This document shows, in pieces, positions 1 to 8,147 of a stretch of DNA of 42,980 nt. The stretch is from positions 78,007 to 120,986 of the forward strand of contig PFGG01000060.1 in NCBI GenBank assembly GCA_002783405.1, given 5' to 3'. This DNA comes from a bacterium (Candidatus Blackallbacteria) CG13_big_fil_rev_8_21_14_2_50_49_14 (GTDB lineage Bacteria; Cyanobacteriota; Sericytochromatia; UBA7694). Numbering within the stretch: the first letter of the stretch is position 1; every line of letters starts with the position of its first letter. The translations under genes and the position numbers were made by a program. Under the pieces are notes generated by a model that searched no databases, was not told where the DNA came from, and was given only the letters and a program-made list of their open reading frames with translations.

Positions 1-361
1 GTACTGGTGTAGGGGCCCCAAAGATATTGCCTGGGCCTTGAATCGGGGAGGGGCCCGTATAATAGCCCTTTAAATTCAGCAGTTTCTCAGTCAGCAGGCG
101 GTATTCCTGAGCGGTTTCACGGGCATAGCCCTGTTCGCCTTCAACGGTTTGCCCACTGCAAAAGCGGCCAATGGTGGGGTCTAGAGGGGCGCCGCCCAAG
201 ACGGCAAACGGGCCGCTCAGAAGGACGGGCGCAGGGGTGGGCTGGGCCTGCTGCACCACAATCACGGGATTGGCGGTGACGGTCTGGTTATTGCAGGCAC
301 TGAGCCCGAAGAGTAAACTCAGGGCTAAAACCGAAGAAACAGGCTGAAAACGTTGACGCAT
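1..361 (-). CDS. Putative lipoprotein, 3' end outside the window
   Basis: The reading frame starts at an ATG (359-361) with a good ribosome site, GAGGAG, about 8 bases upstream, and runs off the left edge, so only the first 120 residues are visible. The N-terminus is a lipoprotein signal: MRQR, a hydrophobic stretch, then the lipobox LSAC with Cys23 as the predicted lipidated residue. After that comes a proline/glutamine-rich linker (QQAQPTPAP) and a segment with one further cysteine. I do not recognise the family. It lies 57 bases downstream of the ABC ATPase on the same strand and may be co-transcribed with it or have its own start. Confidence 0.7.
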   Translation of the reverse strand, partial: MRQRFQPVSSVLALSLLFGLSACNNQTVTANPVIVVQQAQPTPAPVLLSGPFAVLGGAPLDPTIGRFCSGQTVEGEQGYARETAQEYRLLTEKLLNLKGYYTGPSPIQGPGNIFGAPTPV

Positions 362-418
362 TGCAAAACTCCTCGCTGGCTGAAGTGGCTGGTTTTTTTG
401 AGGACGCAGAAATCTGAC

Positions 419-1237
419 TCAGAGTTCCTTTCTCCAGGAAGCACTTTCTTGGCCTTCATAGTGGGGGCGAAGCAGTGGCTTGCCCGCTTTGCCCGGTTCA
501 ACCTCCCAATAGGGGCCGTAAATTCTTTCAAGCACTTCAGGTCTTAATACTGTATTTGCAGGCCCTTGGGCTTCAAGTTGGCCCTGATGCAGCAAAAGCA
601 GTTGATCACTGAAATGGGCAGCTAAATTCAAATCATGTAAAATCACAAAAATGCCAAGACCGGTTTGGCTGAGGGTGCGTAAAAGATGCATGACTTCGAC
701 CTCTGCCTGAATATCCAGATGCGAAGTCGGCTCATCGAGCAGTAAAACTTGAGGGGCTTGAGCCAAAGCGCGTGCCAATTGCACTTTTTGCCATTCTCCA
801 CTGCTGAGCGAGCGAATATCCCGGTTTTGAAACCGAACCAATCCGCAGTCTTGCAGTGCACTCCCCAGACATTCAAGATCCTGGGGGCGCATTCTTCCCA
901 GCCAGTCTTGATAGGGGCTGCGACCCAGGCTGACATATTCCCGCAGGGTGAGCGGAAAAGAGGGCAAGGGCTCACGGGGGTTCATGACTGCCAGGTGGCG
1001 GGCCCGTTCTTGAGCCGACCAGTCTGCGAGAGGTTTTTCCGAAAGCCTGACTTGACCGGTACTGGGCTTTAATACACCCGCTAGAAGTTTGAGCAGTGTC
1101 GATTTTCCTGCCCCATTGGGCCCAACCAATACCGTGACCGTTCCCGCTTTGATTTCCAAATGGAGTGGGTTCAGCAATTGTTTTTCGGCAACGCGAAAAC
1201 TCAGATTTTCAGCCTTGAGCAAGGTGGATGTGCTCAA
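419..1237 (-). CDS. Orphan ABC transporter ATP-binding protein (FecE/BtuD-like)
   Basis: A 272-residue ABC ATPase of the kind that powers iron-chelate, haem or cobalamin importers. Visible motifs are Walker A GPNGAGKST (39-47), the signature LSSGEWQ (144-150), Walker B VLLLDEP (164-170) and the H-loop histidine in ILHDLN (His201). The segment LTLREYVSLGRSP and the ending LERIYGPYW are typical of the FepC/BtuD group. The Q-loop region reads AVMNPREP (83-90), without the usual glutamine. Translation probably begins at TTG, which overlaps the TGA of the upstream TPR gene (TTGA), so the two are likely coupled. No permease or binding-protein gene lies beside it, so its partner is unknown. Confidence 0.85.
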   Translation of the reverse strand: MSTSTLLKAENLSFRVAEKQLLNPLHLEIKAGTVTVLVGPNGAGKSTLLKLLAGVLKPSTGQVRLSEKPLADWSAQERARHLAVMNPREPLPSFPLTLREYVSLGRSPYQDWLGRMRPQDLECLGSALQDCGLVRFQNRDIRSLSSGEWQKVQLARALAQAPQVLLLDEPTSHLDIQAEVEVMHLLRTLSQTGLGIFVILHDLNLAAHFSDQLLLLHQGQLEAQGPANTVLRPEVLERIYGPYWEVEPGKAGKPLLRPHYEGQESASWRKEL

Positions 1238-2823
1238 CGCGAAGATTTCTTTTGCAGAACGAGTTTCAATTCCTGAACCAGTTTTTGGATAGTGACCCGA
1301 TCCGTGGCGTTGGGTTCGAGTTTCAGATAGCTTTCAAAGGCTTGAATCGCGGCTTGCGCCTGCCCTGTTTTGACCTGTGCCAGTCCCAGATTGCGCTGTA
1401 GGTCGGCCCTTTGACTGTCTTGGCGCAAGGCATTTTGAAAGTCCTGAATGGCCTGGGGATAACGTTGCGCGTTGTAGTGCAGCACGCCCCGCAGAGCCAG
1501 CGCGTCGGTATAGGTGGGGTTGATATTCAGAGCCTGGTTGAGGTAGGTCATGCTGCGGGTTTGAGACTCACTCCCGCTGCTCTGAAAATACATGCTGGCC
1601 AGGGTGTAATGTAATTCTGGGTTTTGCGGCGAATACTTAAGCGCCTGGTTAAAGTATTCCTGTGCTTTTTCGGTTTGGCCTGTTTGCCAGGCCATTTTTC
1701 CCAATTGGATCCAGGCGGTGACCAGATTGGGTTTGAGGCGGGTACTTTCATGAAAATAGGCTTCGGCCAGATCAGGATTGTTTTGCTGCAGGTGAAGTTT
1801 GCCCAGATGATAGAGTGTGTCTGAATAGCTTTTGTCCTGTTTGCCCAATTGTTCGAAGACACGGATGGCCTGCTCAGGTTGATTGCTTTCTTCGTAGAGA
1901 CGGCCCAAATCATAAAGTGCGGGTGCGTAGTCAGAGCGGATCATGAGCAGGTTATTCAGTATTTCAAGGGCCTTGCCGTGCTGCCCCAGGCGTTCGTAAC
2001 TGATCGCCATCTGGTGGTGTGCGCTGACATGGGTGGGAACCAAAGCAACGGCTTGAACCAGTGCGGCGAGGGCGGCATGGTGATTGCCTGTTTGGTTAAA
2101 AATCCAGCCCAGTTGATAATGGGCTTCACTGAGGCGGGGATCGTATTGCACAGATTTTTGATAGGCTTGAATCGCTTCTTTCCATTTTTTCTGCGCTTTG
2201 AATTGATTCCCTGTTTCATACAAGCGCAGCGCTTCTGTAGAGTGGGCACTGTCTTGCTTTTCAAGGTTGGCGGGAGAAAGGCGTGGATATTTTTTTTCTA
2301 ACTGTTTGAGCTGTTGTTGTGCGCCTGGATGGCCAGGCTGCAAAGCGAGTACCTTGCGAAATGCATCCATGGCCTTTTCTGGCATATTGGATTGTGCGTA
2401 ACAGACGCCGAGGTTGAACCAGACGTCGGGATCTTCGGTGCGTTGGCGCACGATAAAACGATAGACTTCAATGGCCCGATCCCAGGATTTGGTTTCGATA
2501 TAGACCACGCCTAAATTATTATAGGCGTCAAAATAATCTGTTTTGAGCTCAATGGCCTGCCGATAGGCAGTAATGGCTTGTTGGGGCTGTTTATTATAGT
2601 GATAAACCACGCCCAGGTTATACCAGATCTCGGCATCCATGGGTCTTAGCTTTTGCAGGGCCTGGTAATGCCGAATTGCTTCGGGATAATTGCGGCGGGT
2701 ATAGGCTTGATAAGCTTTTTGTTCTAAATCACGACTATCTGCGGCAAAGAGAGCGGGTGTTATCAGAAATGTCAGTAAAAAATAAGTTTTAATTAATGGT
2801 CGGGAGCGCCTTTGTGTGCCCAT
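1234..2823 (-). CDS. Exported TPR-repeat protein
   Basis: A 529-residue protein with a Sec-type signal sequence (KTYFLLTFLITPALFAADS, about residues 13-31) followed by tetratricopeptide repeats over almost its whole length. Many copies of the pattern W/A-YNLGVVY...A...Y..AL.L.P can be read, for example AEIWYNLGVVYHYNKQPQQA and PDVWFNLGVCYAQSNMPEKA. TPR arrays form helical scaffolds for protein binding, so a role as an assembly or scaffold protein outside the cytoplasmic membrane is inferred. A break between two repeat blocks lies around residues 175-200. The start ATG lies inside the upstream gene (31-base overlap) with GAGG about 10 bases before it. Its TGA overlaps the ATPase start, suggesting a three-gene operon. 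Confidence 0.85.
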   Translation of the reverse strand: MGTQRRSRPLIKTYFLLTFLITPALFAADSRDLEQKAYQAYTRRNYPEAIRHYQALQKLRPMDAEIWYNLGVVYHYNKQPQQAITAYRQAIELKTDYFDAYNNLGVVYIETKSWDRAIEVYRFIVRQRTEDPDVWFNLGVCYAQSNMPEKAMDAFRKVLALQPGHPGAQQQLKQLEKKYPRLSPANLEKQDSAHSTEALRLYETGNQFKAQKKWKEAIQAYQKSVQYDPRLSEAHYQLGWIFNQTGNHHAALAALVQAVALVPTHVSAHHQMAISYERLGQHGKALEILNNLLMIRSDYAPALYDLGRLYEESNQPEQAIRVFEQLGKQDKSYSDTLYHLGKLHLQQNNPDLAEAYFHESTRLKPNLVTAWIQLGKMAWQTGQTEKAQEYFNQALKYSPQNPELHYTLASMYFQSSGSESQTRSMTYLNQALNINPTYTDALALRGVLHYNAQRYPQAIQDFQNALRQDSQRADLQRNLGLAQVKTGQAQAAIQAFESYLKLEPNATDRVTIQKLVQELKLVLQKKSSR

Positions 2824-3845
2824 GTTGCATATGCCTCGGAAAGTTTTAACGGCTTTTGTTGGAAAGGTTGGGGTCGGTTGCTGACGAAAACCAGAAAGCT
2901 TTCAAGATCAGAATAGGTAATATTGCGCAGAACATCCTGCATCGGAATCCCCATATAGGTGCCTTTGGGGGGAGCTGGCAGTTTTTGACCATAGGGGGCG
3001 CAGTTGCGGATTTCTTCGATTGCACGCGTCATCCATTCATATTCCAGGCGTTTATTGCCTGGACGAAAATCCCGGATATCTTTTTCAGTTAAGAAAGGAC
3101 GGTTGTGGATGGTTGAAAAGAAGACGCGCAATTCAACCAAGGTGCCAAAACCACTGCGAAAACTGGGAATTTTGCTGTCGTCTTCTTCTGCAACTGCACT
3201 GAGTTGGGCTGTGCCTCTTGCGGGTTCTGTGAAAGTGGGGGCCTGTGCCACACGTTTTCCGCCCAGTATTTTATCTGTCAGGGTACGCAAGACAAAGGTA
3301 AATTCCTGAAGAATGGCTTTTACCAACCCCACTGTAAGTTTATGCAGGGTTTGCGCGAAAGCTTCAGCCAAGCCCATCAGGGTTTGGGCGATGGGTTCAA
3401 ACAAACGGCGAAAAGCGTCAGAAATGCGATCGCCCAAGCTGTCGAGGCTGTTGCCAACAACATCAGAGACCCGGTTGATTTCCTGATTCATTTCAGAGAC
3501 ATAATGGTCGAGGTGATTGGGGCTTTGGCTATTGCGTTTGCCTGCACTTGCTTTGGCTGTGGTCGCTGAGGGTTTGGGGGGCGAGGCCGCTGTTGTTGCT
3601 GCGGGAGTTGCGATCGGGGGCGGCGCAATTTTGCTCTGACTTGCAGAAGGTATTCCTGGCAAGGGAGGTGGGGCAGGCAGTTGTGCTGTGCTCGGTTTTT
3701 CTGGGGTTTCACCCTTGGGCGCAGACAATTGTTTGGTGTTTTTCTTTTGGCTCTCATGAATGGCTTCGCGGCTAAACGACATATTATCGCTCCATTGGGA
3801 GCGTGTATATAATTCATCGGTTGTGGGTCGCTTTTTTTCAGACAT
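2793..3845 (-). CDS. Unknown proline/alanine-rich protein, first gene of a minus-strand operon
   Basis: A 350-residue protein of unrecognised family. Three parts can be seen: a polar N-terminus (1-45); a low-complexity Pro/Ala/Thr/Ser linker (about 46-105); and a helical middle (about 110-195) with amphipathic, partly hydrophobic stretches such as EPIAQTLMGLAEAFAQTLHK. A more ordinary globular C-terminal part follows (about 225-350), containing FSTIHNRPFLTEKDIRDFRP and SDLESFLVFVSNRPQPF. There is no signal peptide and no clear transmembrane helix. It heads the run towards the TPR protein and ABC ATPase and overlaps the TPR gene by 31 bases. The divergent 177-base region upstream presumably holds its promoter. 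The function is unknown. Confidence 0.75.
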   Translation of the reverse strand: MSEKKRPTTDELYTRSQWSDNMSFSREAIHESQKKNTKQLSAPKGETPEKPSTAQLPAPPPLPGIPSASQSKIAPPPIATPAATTAASPPKPSATTAKASAGKRNSQSPNHLDHYVSEMNQEINRVSDVVGNSLDSLGDRISDAFRRLFEPIAQTLMGLAEAFAQTLHKLTVGLVKAILQEFTFVLRTLTDKILGGKRVAQAPTFTEPARGTAQLSAVAEEDDSKIPSFRSGFGTLVELRVFFSTIHNRPFLTEKDIRDFRPGNKRLEYEWMTRAIEEIRNCAPYGQKLPAPPKGTYMGIPMQDVLRNITYSDLESFLVFVSNRPQPFQQKPLKLSEAYATWAHKGAPDH

Positions 3846-3975
3846 ATCGGGCCATTTCCGGCGTGAGCCGTTGTTTAGATTGATAAGGCAAGGGGGGTGA
3901 TGCTTCAGGTCTGCAGAATACCTGCCTGCAATGTATTATAACTTAACTTGATCCCTATCTTGTCAGCTCTGGGAA

Positions 3976-4005
3976 TTGAATTTTGCCTGTACTCTATACT
4001 ATGAT
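3976..4005 (+). promoter_or_regulatory. Candidate sigma-70-type promoter for the transglutaminase operon
   Basis: TTGAAT (3976-3981) and TATGAT (4000-4005) are separated by 18 bases in the 177-base divergent region. Transcription would start near 4012, leaving a very short leader before the ATG at 4023. This is a pattern match only. Confidence 0.35.
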
Positions 4006-4022
4006 GAGCGAAGAAAATTCTC

Positions 4023-6284
4023 ATGTTTAAACTCTTTTTTCAACAGGATGGTTACAGGCCGCGAGAAGTAGAAGATGCTCTGCTTCCCCGTTTGCTTGTC
4101 TTTTTGACTGTCGCCGTTGCGATCTTTGCAACGACCTATTGTGCCATGAGTCCTGGCTCGCTCAGTTTGACTGCTCTTTTGGTGACTTTTTTAGGTTCCT
4201 GGTTGAGTTGGCATCGCCGCAGGGCAAAAAATTGGTGGATCAAGCTGATCTTGGCTTTACTGATGATGGTCGCGCTTGCGAATTTTATGCTTGAAATTTC
4301 GCAAAATATCTTTGATGCCCGAATTCCGCTGGCACATCTCTTGATCTGGTTACAGGTTTTGCATAGTTTTGACCTTCCACGGCGTAAAGATCTGTTTTAT
4401 TCGCTTTGGGTTGCTTTGATTTTGATCAGTGTGGCGGCAACTCTCAGCCGGGATGGCAGTTTCAGCTATTTTCTCATGCCCTATGCCCTTTTTGCGCTGA
4501 GCAGCCTTTTTGCCAGTCATCTTTCTAGCCAACAGGTGCCCTGGCCGAAACCCGTGCTGGGAGCACGGCTGCTTTTGCCTGTTATGGGTTTGTCTTTGGC
4601 AGGGGCTTTGCTGGCTTATGTTTTTATGCCCCGCTACGAAGGTTTGAAGTTTCAAAGTTTTCCTGTTTCACTTCAGATTAAGAATTTGCCAGTTTTTCAG
4701 GGGGAAATTAAAAACAAGGCCTATAACAAGGGAGCACAAACAGGCTCCAAAAATCAAAACCGTGCAAAAAACCGCAAGCAAAATGGCTTCGACCCCATGG
4801 CCTATTATGGTTTCAGTACCGAACTTGATTTGAACTATCGCGGTAAACTCTCCGATGAAATCGTGATGCGGGTGAGAAGCAATCGGCCAAATTATTGGCG
4901 GGGAATGGCCTTTGACGTATACGATGGCCAGGCCTGGAGCATGACCTGGCCGATGAAACTGTCGCGTCTTGAGAACAGTCAATCCCCGATTTGGATACGG
5001 GAAACACGCAATTTAAAACAAAATATTGTACCGCGCGAGCGTTTGATTCAAACCTTTTATATTGAAAAAGACCAGAGCAATCTGATCTTTCATGCTCCTT
5101 ATGCTGAGTTTATTTATTTCCCAACGACCTATGTTTTGCGCGATGAATACGCCAGTTTACGAAGCCCGATTGAGCTTTTTGAAGGCACGGCCTATACCGT
5201 GATCTCTGAAATTCCTGTTTTCAGTGAGCAGAAATTGCGACAGCTCAGCTGGGAGCAACTGTCTAAACAACCCCAGGATCCCGTTTATTATCGGGTGCCT
5301 GAGAATTTCTCGCCACGAACGAAGGCTTTGGCCCGTCAAATCACCCGTCACAGTCAGGGGCCCTATGCAGCCGTTCGTGATTTGGAAGCCTATTTAAAAC
5401 AAAACTATCCCTATCGCCTGGATATCCCTGAGTTTCCAGAAAATGTGGATACAGTAGATTATTTTCTTTTTCAGCAAAAGGCGGGCTATTGTGAACATTT
5501 TGCCTCTTCCTTGACTCTGATGGCGCGCTCTTTGGGGCTGCCCGCCCGTTTGGTGACCGGTTATACCGCAGGAACGTACAATCCGATTACTGGCTATTTT
5601 GAGGTGCGCAGCAGTGATGCGCATGGGTGGACAGAAATTTATTTTCCTTATCAGGGCTGGGTTTCTTTTGATGCGACCCCAGGTTATTTGGCTTATCGTG
5701 CGCAACCTACGGTGTATCAGGAAAACAATGCCTCCCAATTGGCGAAATTCTTTGCCGCTCTTTTGCCCCAGGGCTTGAAAAATGCCTTGGGCGCAGTGAC
5801 GGCTTTTTTAGTGGGGCTTTTAGGGGGAGGCCTTCAGTTATTGGGTTTGCTTTTCAAAAGTTTTTCACTGTCTGTGTTGATTACAGGTGTGGTGCTTTTG
5901 ATTGGGTTGATCTTGGTGGGCGTGTTTCTCTGGAGTCGTTGGGCCCGGCGTGCTGTGTCGCCACTTTGGATTCCTGCTTATGCCCAGGAAAAAATCCGCA
6001 AAGCCTTGATTGAACGTTATTTAAACCATCTTTCTGAATGGGAGCGGCTTCTGGGAATTGAAACCGATTTGGCTCTCACACCCCGAGAACGGGTGGCGGC
6101 TTTGGCTCGCATGCAGTCGGTTTTGGCGGAATCGCTCGTGCCTTTGACTGAACGCTATTATGCGCTTCGTTATGATCTGCGCAATACGAATTCAGCCGAT
6201 TTTGTTTGCTTTGAACAAGAGTTGGCGGGAGTGGAAGCGCAGTTAAAACAAGGCACCTTCGCCTCCGGTGTTTTGCCTCGCTAA
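4023..6284 (+). CDS. TgpA-type transglutaminase-like membrane protein
   Basis: A 753-residue protein with the architecture of the TgpA/DUF3488 family. There are about seven N-terminal membrane helices (within residues 20-205), a large extracytoplasmic region, a transglutaminase-like core, one C-terminal membrane helix (about 618-640) and a cytoplasmic tail resembling DUF4129. The catalytic triad is intact: Cys490 in AGYCEHFASS, His534 in SDAHGWTEI and Asp550 in SFDATPGY. Relatives act at the cell envelope and the domain is cysteine-protease-like; the substrate is unknown. Many bacteria encode this protein beside a MoxR ATPase and a DUF58 protein, and neither is present here. The ATG at 4023 follows a weak purine-rich site. 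A cyclase-domain gene lies about 100 bases downstream. Confidence 0.88.
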   Translation: MFKLFFQQDGYRPREVEDALLPRLLVFLTVAVAIFATTYCAMSPGSLSLTALLVTFLGSWLSWHRRRAKNWWIKLILALLMMVALANFMLEISQNIFDARIPLAHLLIWLQVLHSFDLPRRKDLFYSLWVALILISVAATLSRDGSFSYFLMPYALFALSSLFASHLSSQQVPWPKPVLGARLLLPVMGLSLAGALLAYVFMPRYEGLKFQSFPVSLQIKNLPVFQGEIKNKAYNKGAQTGSKNQNRAKNRKQNGFDPMAYYGFSTELDLNYRGKLSDEIVMRVRSNRPNYWRGMAFDVYDGQAWSMTWPMKLSRLENSQSPIWIRETRNLKQNIVPRERLIQTFYIEKDQSNLIFHAPYAEFIYFPTTYVLRDEYASLRSPIELFEGTAYTVISEIPVFSEQKLRQLSWEQLSKQPQDPVYYRVPENFSPRTKALARQITRHSQGPYAAVRDLEAYLKQNYPYRLDIPEFPENVDTVDYFLFQQKAGYCEHFASSLTLMARSLGLPARLVTGYTAGTYNPITGYFEVRSSDAHGWTEIYFPYQGWVSFDATPGYLAYRAQPTVYQENNASQLAKFFAALLPQGLKNALGAVTAFLVGLLGGGLQLLGLLFKSFSLSVLITGVVLLIGLILVGVFLWSRWARRAVSPLWIPAYAQEKIRKALIERYLNHLSEWERLLGIETDLALTPRERVAALARMQSVLAESLVPLTERYYALRYDLRNTNSADFVCFEQELAGVEAQLKQGTFASGVLPR

Positions 6285-6318
6285 GCAGGGTTCAGACCAA
6301 GCAGCGCCATTCAAAGCA

Positions 6319-6327
6319 TGTTACAAT
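6319..6327 (+). promoter_or_regulatory. Candidate extended -10 promoter (TGTTACAAT)
   Basis: TG (6319-6320), one base, then TACAAT (6322-6327), about 59 bases before the cyclase-domain gene. No good -35 is visible at the right spacing. It matches the extended -10 pattern seen before several other genes in this window. Confidence 0.4.
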
Positions 6328-6385
6328 CGATCTTGCTTTTATTCACTTGAAGATCTATTGTGTCCTTGTCCAAGGGGGAGTTTAC

Positions 6386-7006
6386 ATGCCTTATTCACTT
6401 CGCATTCAATCTCAAGCTTCTCAGGACCGCCTTGAAAAATTGATTGAGGCACGGCTTCAGCCTGGCACAGATAAACAGGCTTTGGATGAGCGTATTTGGG
6501 ATCTTTTTGGCGAGACCTGGGCGGTGATGTTCACCGATTTGGCGGGTTTTTCGCGCCGCGTGAATGAGTTTGGCATTATTCATTTTTTACAGACCATCTT
6601 TGAATCTCAACGTCTGCTCATCCCCTGTATTGATGCCTATGATGGTATTTTGCTGAAGCAGGAAGGTGACAGTCTCTTGGTTATTTTTAAGCGTCCGCAA
6701 AAAGCTTTGGAATGCGCCTTGGCCATGCAGCATGCGCTGACAGAATACAATGCCGGTTTGCCAGAGGTCGAACAGGTTTTGCTCTGTGTGGGGCTGGGCT
6801 ATGGGCCTGTACTGAAAATTGGTGACGCTGATGTTTTTGGCACAGAGGTCAATGCCTCTTCTAAATTAGGGGAAGATATCGCCAAAGCTGGCGAAATTCT
6901 GATCACAGAATCTGTACGCGCTGCGGTTTCTGTGCCCGATATTCATTTTGAAGCCTTGAATACTGTTCCGCCTGGGGCGGGGCAGGCCTGGAAGGTGCTC
7001 TATTGA
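6386..7006 (+). CDS. Class III adenylate/guanylate cyclase-domain protein
   Basis: A 206-residue protein consisting almost only of a class III nucleotide cyclase domain. The metal-binding aspartates are present as Asp51 (FTDLAGFS) and Asp95 (EGDSLLVIF). The base-selecting lysine is Lys91 (KQEGD), and the second selectivity residue is Asp149 (DVFGTEVN); this Lys/Asp pair suggests ATP rather than GTP. The transition-state asparagine is Asn156, but the arginine expected four residues later is Lys160 (NASSK). It may be an active adenylate cyclase, a weak one, or a binding-only homologue. I chose the ATG at 6386 over an in-frame ATG at 6347 because AAGGGGGA (6371-6378) sits 7 bases before it. The stop overlaps the next gene's ATG by one base. 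Confidence 0.8.
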   Translation: MPYSLRIQSQASQDRLEKLIEARLQPGTDKQALDERIWDLFGETWAVMFTDLAGFSRRVNEFGIIHFLQTIFESQRLLIPCIDAYDGILLKQEGDSLLVIFKRPQKALECALAMQHALTEYNAGLPEVEQVLLCVGLGYGPVLKIGDADVFGTEVNASSKLGEDIAKAGEILITESVRAAVSVPDIHFEALNTVPPGAGQAWKVLY

Positions 7007-7557
7007 TGTTGCGTTTCTTTACGCTCTTACTGACCTGTGTTTTGGGGTGGCAGTGTTTTTCTTTGCCTTTGTATGCGTTGGAGTTTCACGCCCCACAACG
7101 CTATGTTCTAGAACCCCAGGATCGTTTGGCGCTCTTGCCCCTTTCTGAAACGCCGGCTCTTGAAGCCCCCTTTTGTGGCGAGGCCTGTTGGAGTGCCTCG
7201 TTTTTTTTACCTGGCGCAGGCCAGCTTTTTTTGGGCGAGCCTTTGCGTGGCTGGGGATTTATGGCTGGAACTCTGATTGCGCCTTGGGTTTTGGCTACCT
7301 TGAGCATGGCCAGTTTGCAAGCGCTCAATCTTCCGGGATGGAATGGCAGTGATTTACAACAAGCCACGCCCTTTTTTATTTTGGCCGCTTTGTTGGGCAG
7401 TTTAACGCTGTATATCTGGAATATCTTTGACGCCTATGGTTTACAACTTGAAAAAGATCTGAACCGTTCAGAAAAATCTGCCCCTTTACCAGAAATTTCT
7501 GAGCGCCAGCCAAAGGGTTCTGCCTGGCAGTTGCAAGTAGGCCTGTTTCAGTTTTGA
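7006..7557 (+). CDS. Membrane protein with PGAGQ motif, family not recognised
   Basis: A 183-residue protein. A hydrophobic N-terminal segment (FFTLLLTCVLGWQCFSLPLYA) looks like a signal peptide. A short extracytoplasmic part with two cysteines (FCGEACWS) is followed by SFFLPGAGQLFLGEPLRGWG, which resembles the loop of small TM2/DUF5683-type membrane proteins, and then two membrane helices (about 85-108 and 122-142). The tail is polar. The ATG at 7006 overlaps the TGA of the cyclase-domain gene, so the two are probably translated together. A TTG one codon earlier is possible but less likely. The function is unknown; the coupling suggests a partner of the cyclase-domain protein. Confidence 0.75.
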   Translation: MLRFFTLLLTCVLGWQCFSLPLYALEFHAPQRYVLEPQDRLALLPLSETPALEAPFCGEACWSASFFLPGAGQLFLGEPLRGWGFMAGTLIAPWVLATLSMASLQALNLPGWNGSDLQQATPFFILAALLGSLTLYIWNIFDAYGLQLEKDLNRSEKSAPLPEISERQPKGSAWQLQVGLFQF

Positions 7558-7607
7558 GTTTGTGTTTCAGACCCGTCGCTTCGGGGTATGTGAAGAGGGG
7601 AGGTCTA

Positions 7608-7616
7608 TGTTAAGAT
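7608..7616 (+). promoter_or_regulatory. Candidate extended -10 promoter (TGTTAAGAT)
   Basis: TG (7608-7609), one base and TAAGAT (7611-7616), 38 bases before the 161-residue gene. A -35 match is not evident. It would let the pair at 7655-8708 be transcribed separately from the upstream genes. Confidence 0.4.
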
Positions 7617-7654
7617 GAGGAATGTTCCGGTGACTAACCACAAAGGGTTTTTCT

Positions 7655-8140
7655 ATGACGATGCAAAAGCAAGCTTCTTCTGCAGGTTCAACCTATTCTT
7701 CTCAGCTTTTTGAGCCTTTTCAACGTGAAATTGAGACAACGATCCGTCAAAGTTTGCACCAGGGAGCGGATCTGGTGATTGATGCGCTTGAGCAAACTTC
7801 GCGCATTATTAAGCGTGGCGAAGAACTGGGGCAACAAATCAATCTTCTGTTTCACAAATTCGAAGAACAGCATCAGGATTTTCGGCATACTGGCAAACTG
7901 CTTTTGAAAGAAAGTATCCAGGATGGCGTTGAACTTTGTGCGGAACTGATTCAGGGAATAGGACAAGTGGCCCGTGCTGCTTTGGATGAAACTGAAGAAG
8001 TCGCAAAACGGAGTGAGGTTTTGGGCGGCAGTGTCCGTGAAACCTTTCAGGATTTACCCAATCCCTTTCGCTCTCGTACCATGCGCAAGCCCAAAGGCAA
8101 AGAACCGACAATTATACCAATAAGCATTCAGGACAATTAG
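7655..8140 (+). CDS. Unknown helical protein (161 residues)
   Basis: A soluble, probably all-helical protein of unrecognised family. Residues 18-125 show heptad-like spacing of hydrophobic residues (FEPFQREIETTIRQSLHQGA, IINR-like and FHKFEEQHQDF stretches), suggesting an amphipathic or coiled-coil bundle, loosely like phasins or apolipoprotein-like proteins. The C-terminal 30 residues are basic and proline-containing (NPFRSRTMRKPKGKEP). There is no signal peptide. The ATG at 7655 follows AAAGGG by 6 bases; the ATG at 7661 is an alternative. It lies 7 bases before the next gene, so the two are co-transcribed. Confidence 0.7.
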   Translation: MTMQKQASSAGSTYSSQLFEPFQREIETTIRQSLHQGADLVIDALEQTSRIIKRGEELGQQINLLFHKFEEQHQDFRHTGKLLLKESIQDGVELCAELIQGIGQVARAALDETEEVAKRSEVLGGSVRETFQDLPNPFRSRTMRKPKGKEPTIIPISIQDN

Positions 8141-8147
8141 GGGTATT

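Noticed and set aside
419-1237. Treating this ATPase as the missing partner of the ZnuA/ZnuB-type genes
   Set aside because: Its motifs point to the FecE/BtuD group, it lies about 11 kb away on the other strand, and nothing in the sequence links the two.
6347-6385. Upstream ATG as the start of the cyclase-domain gene
   Set aside because: It has no ribosome site, while AAGGGGGA precedes the ATG at 6386.
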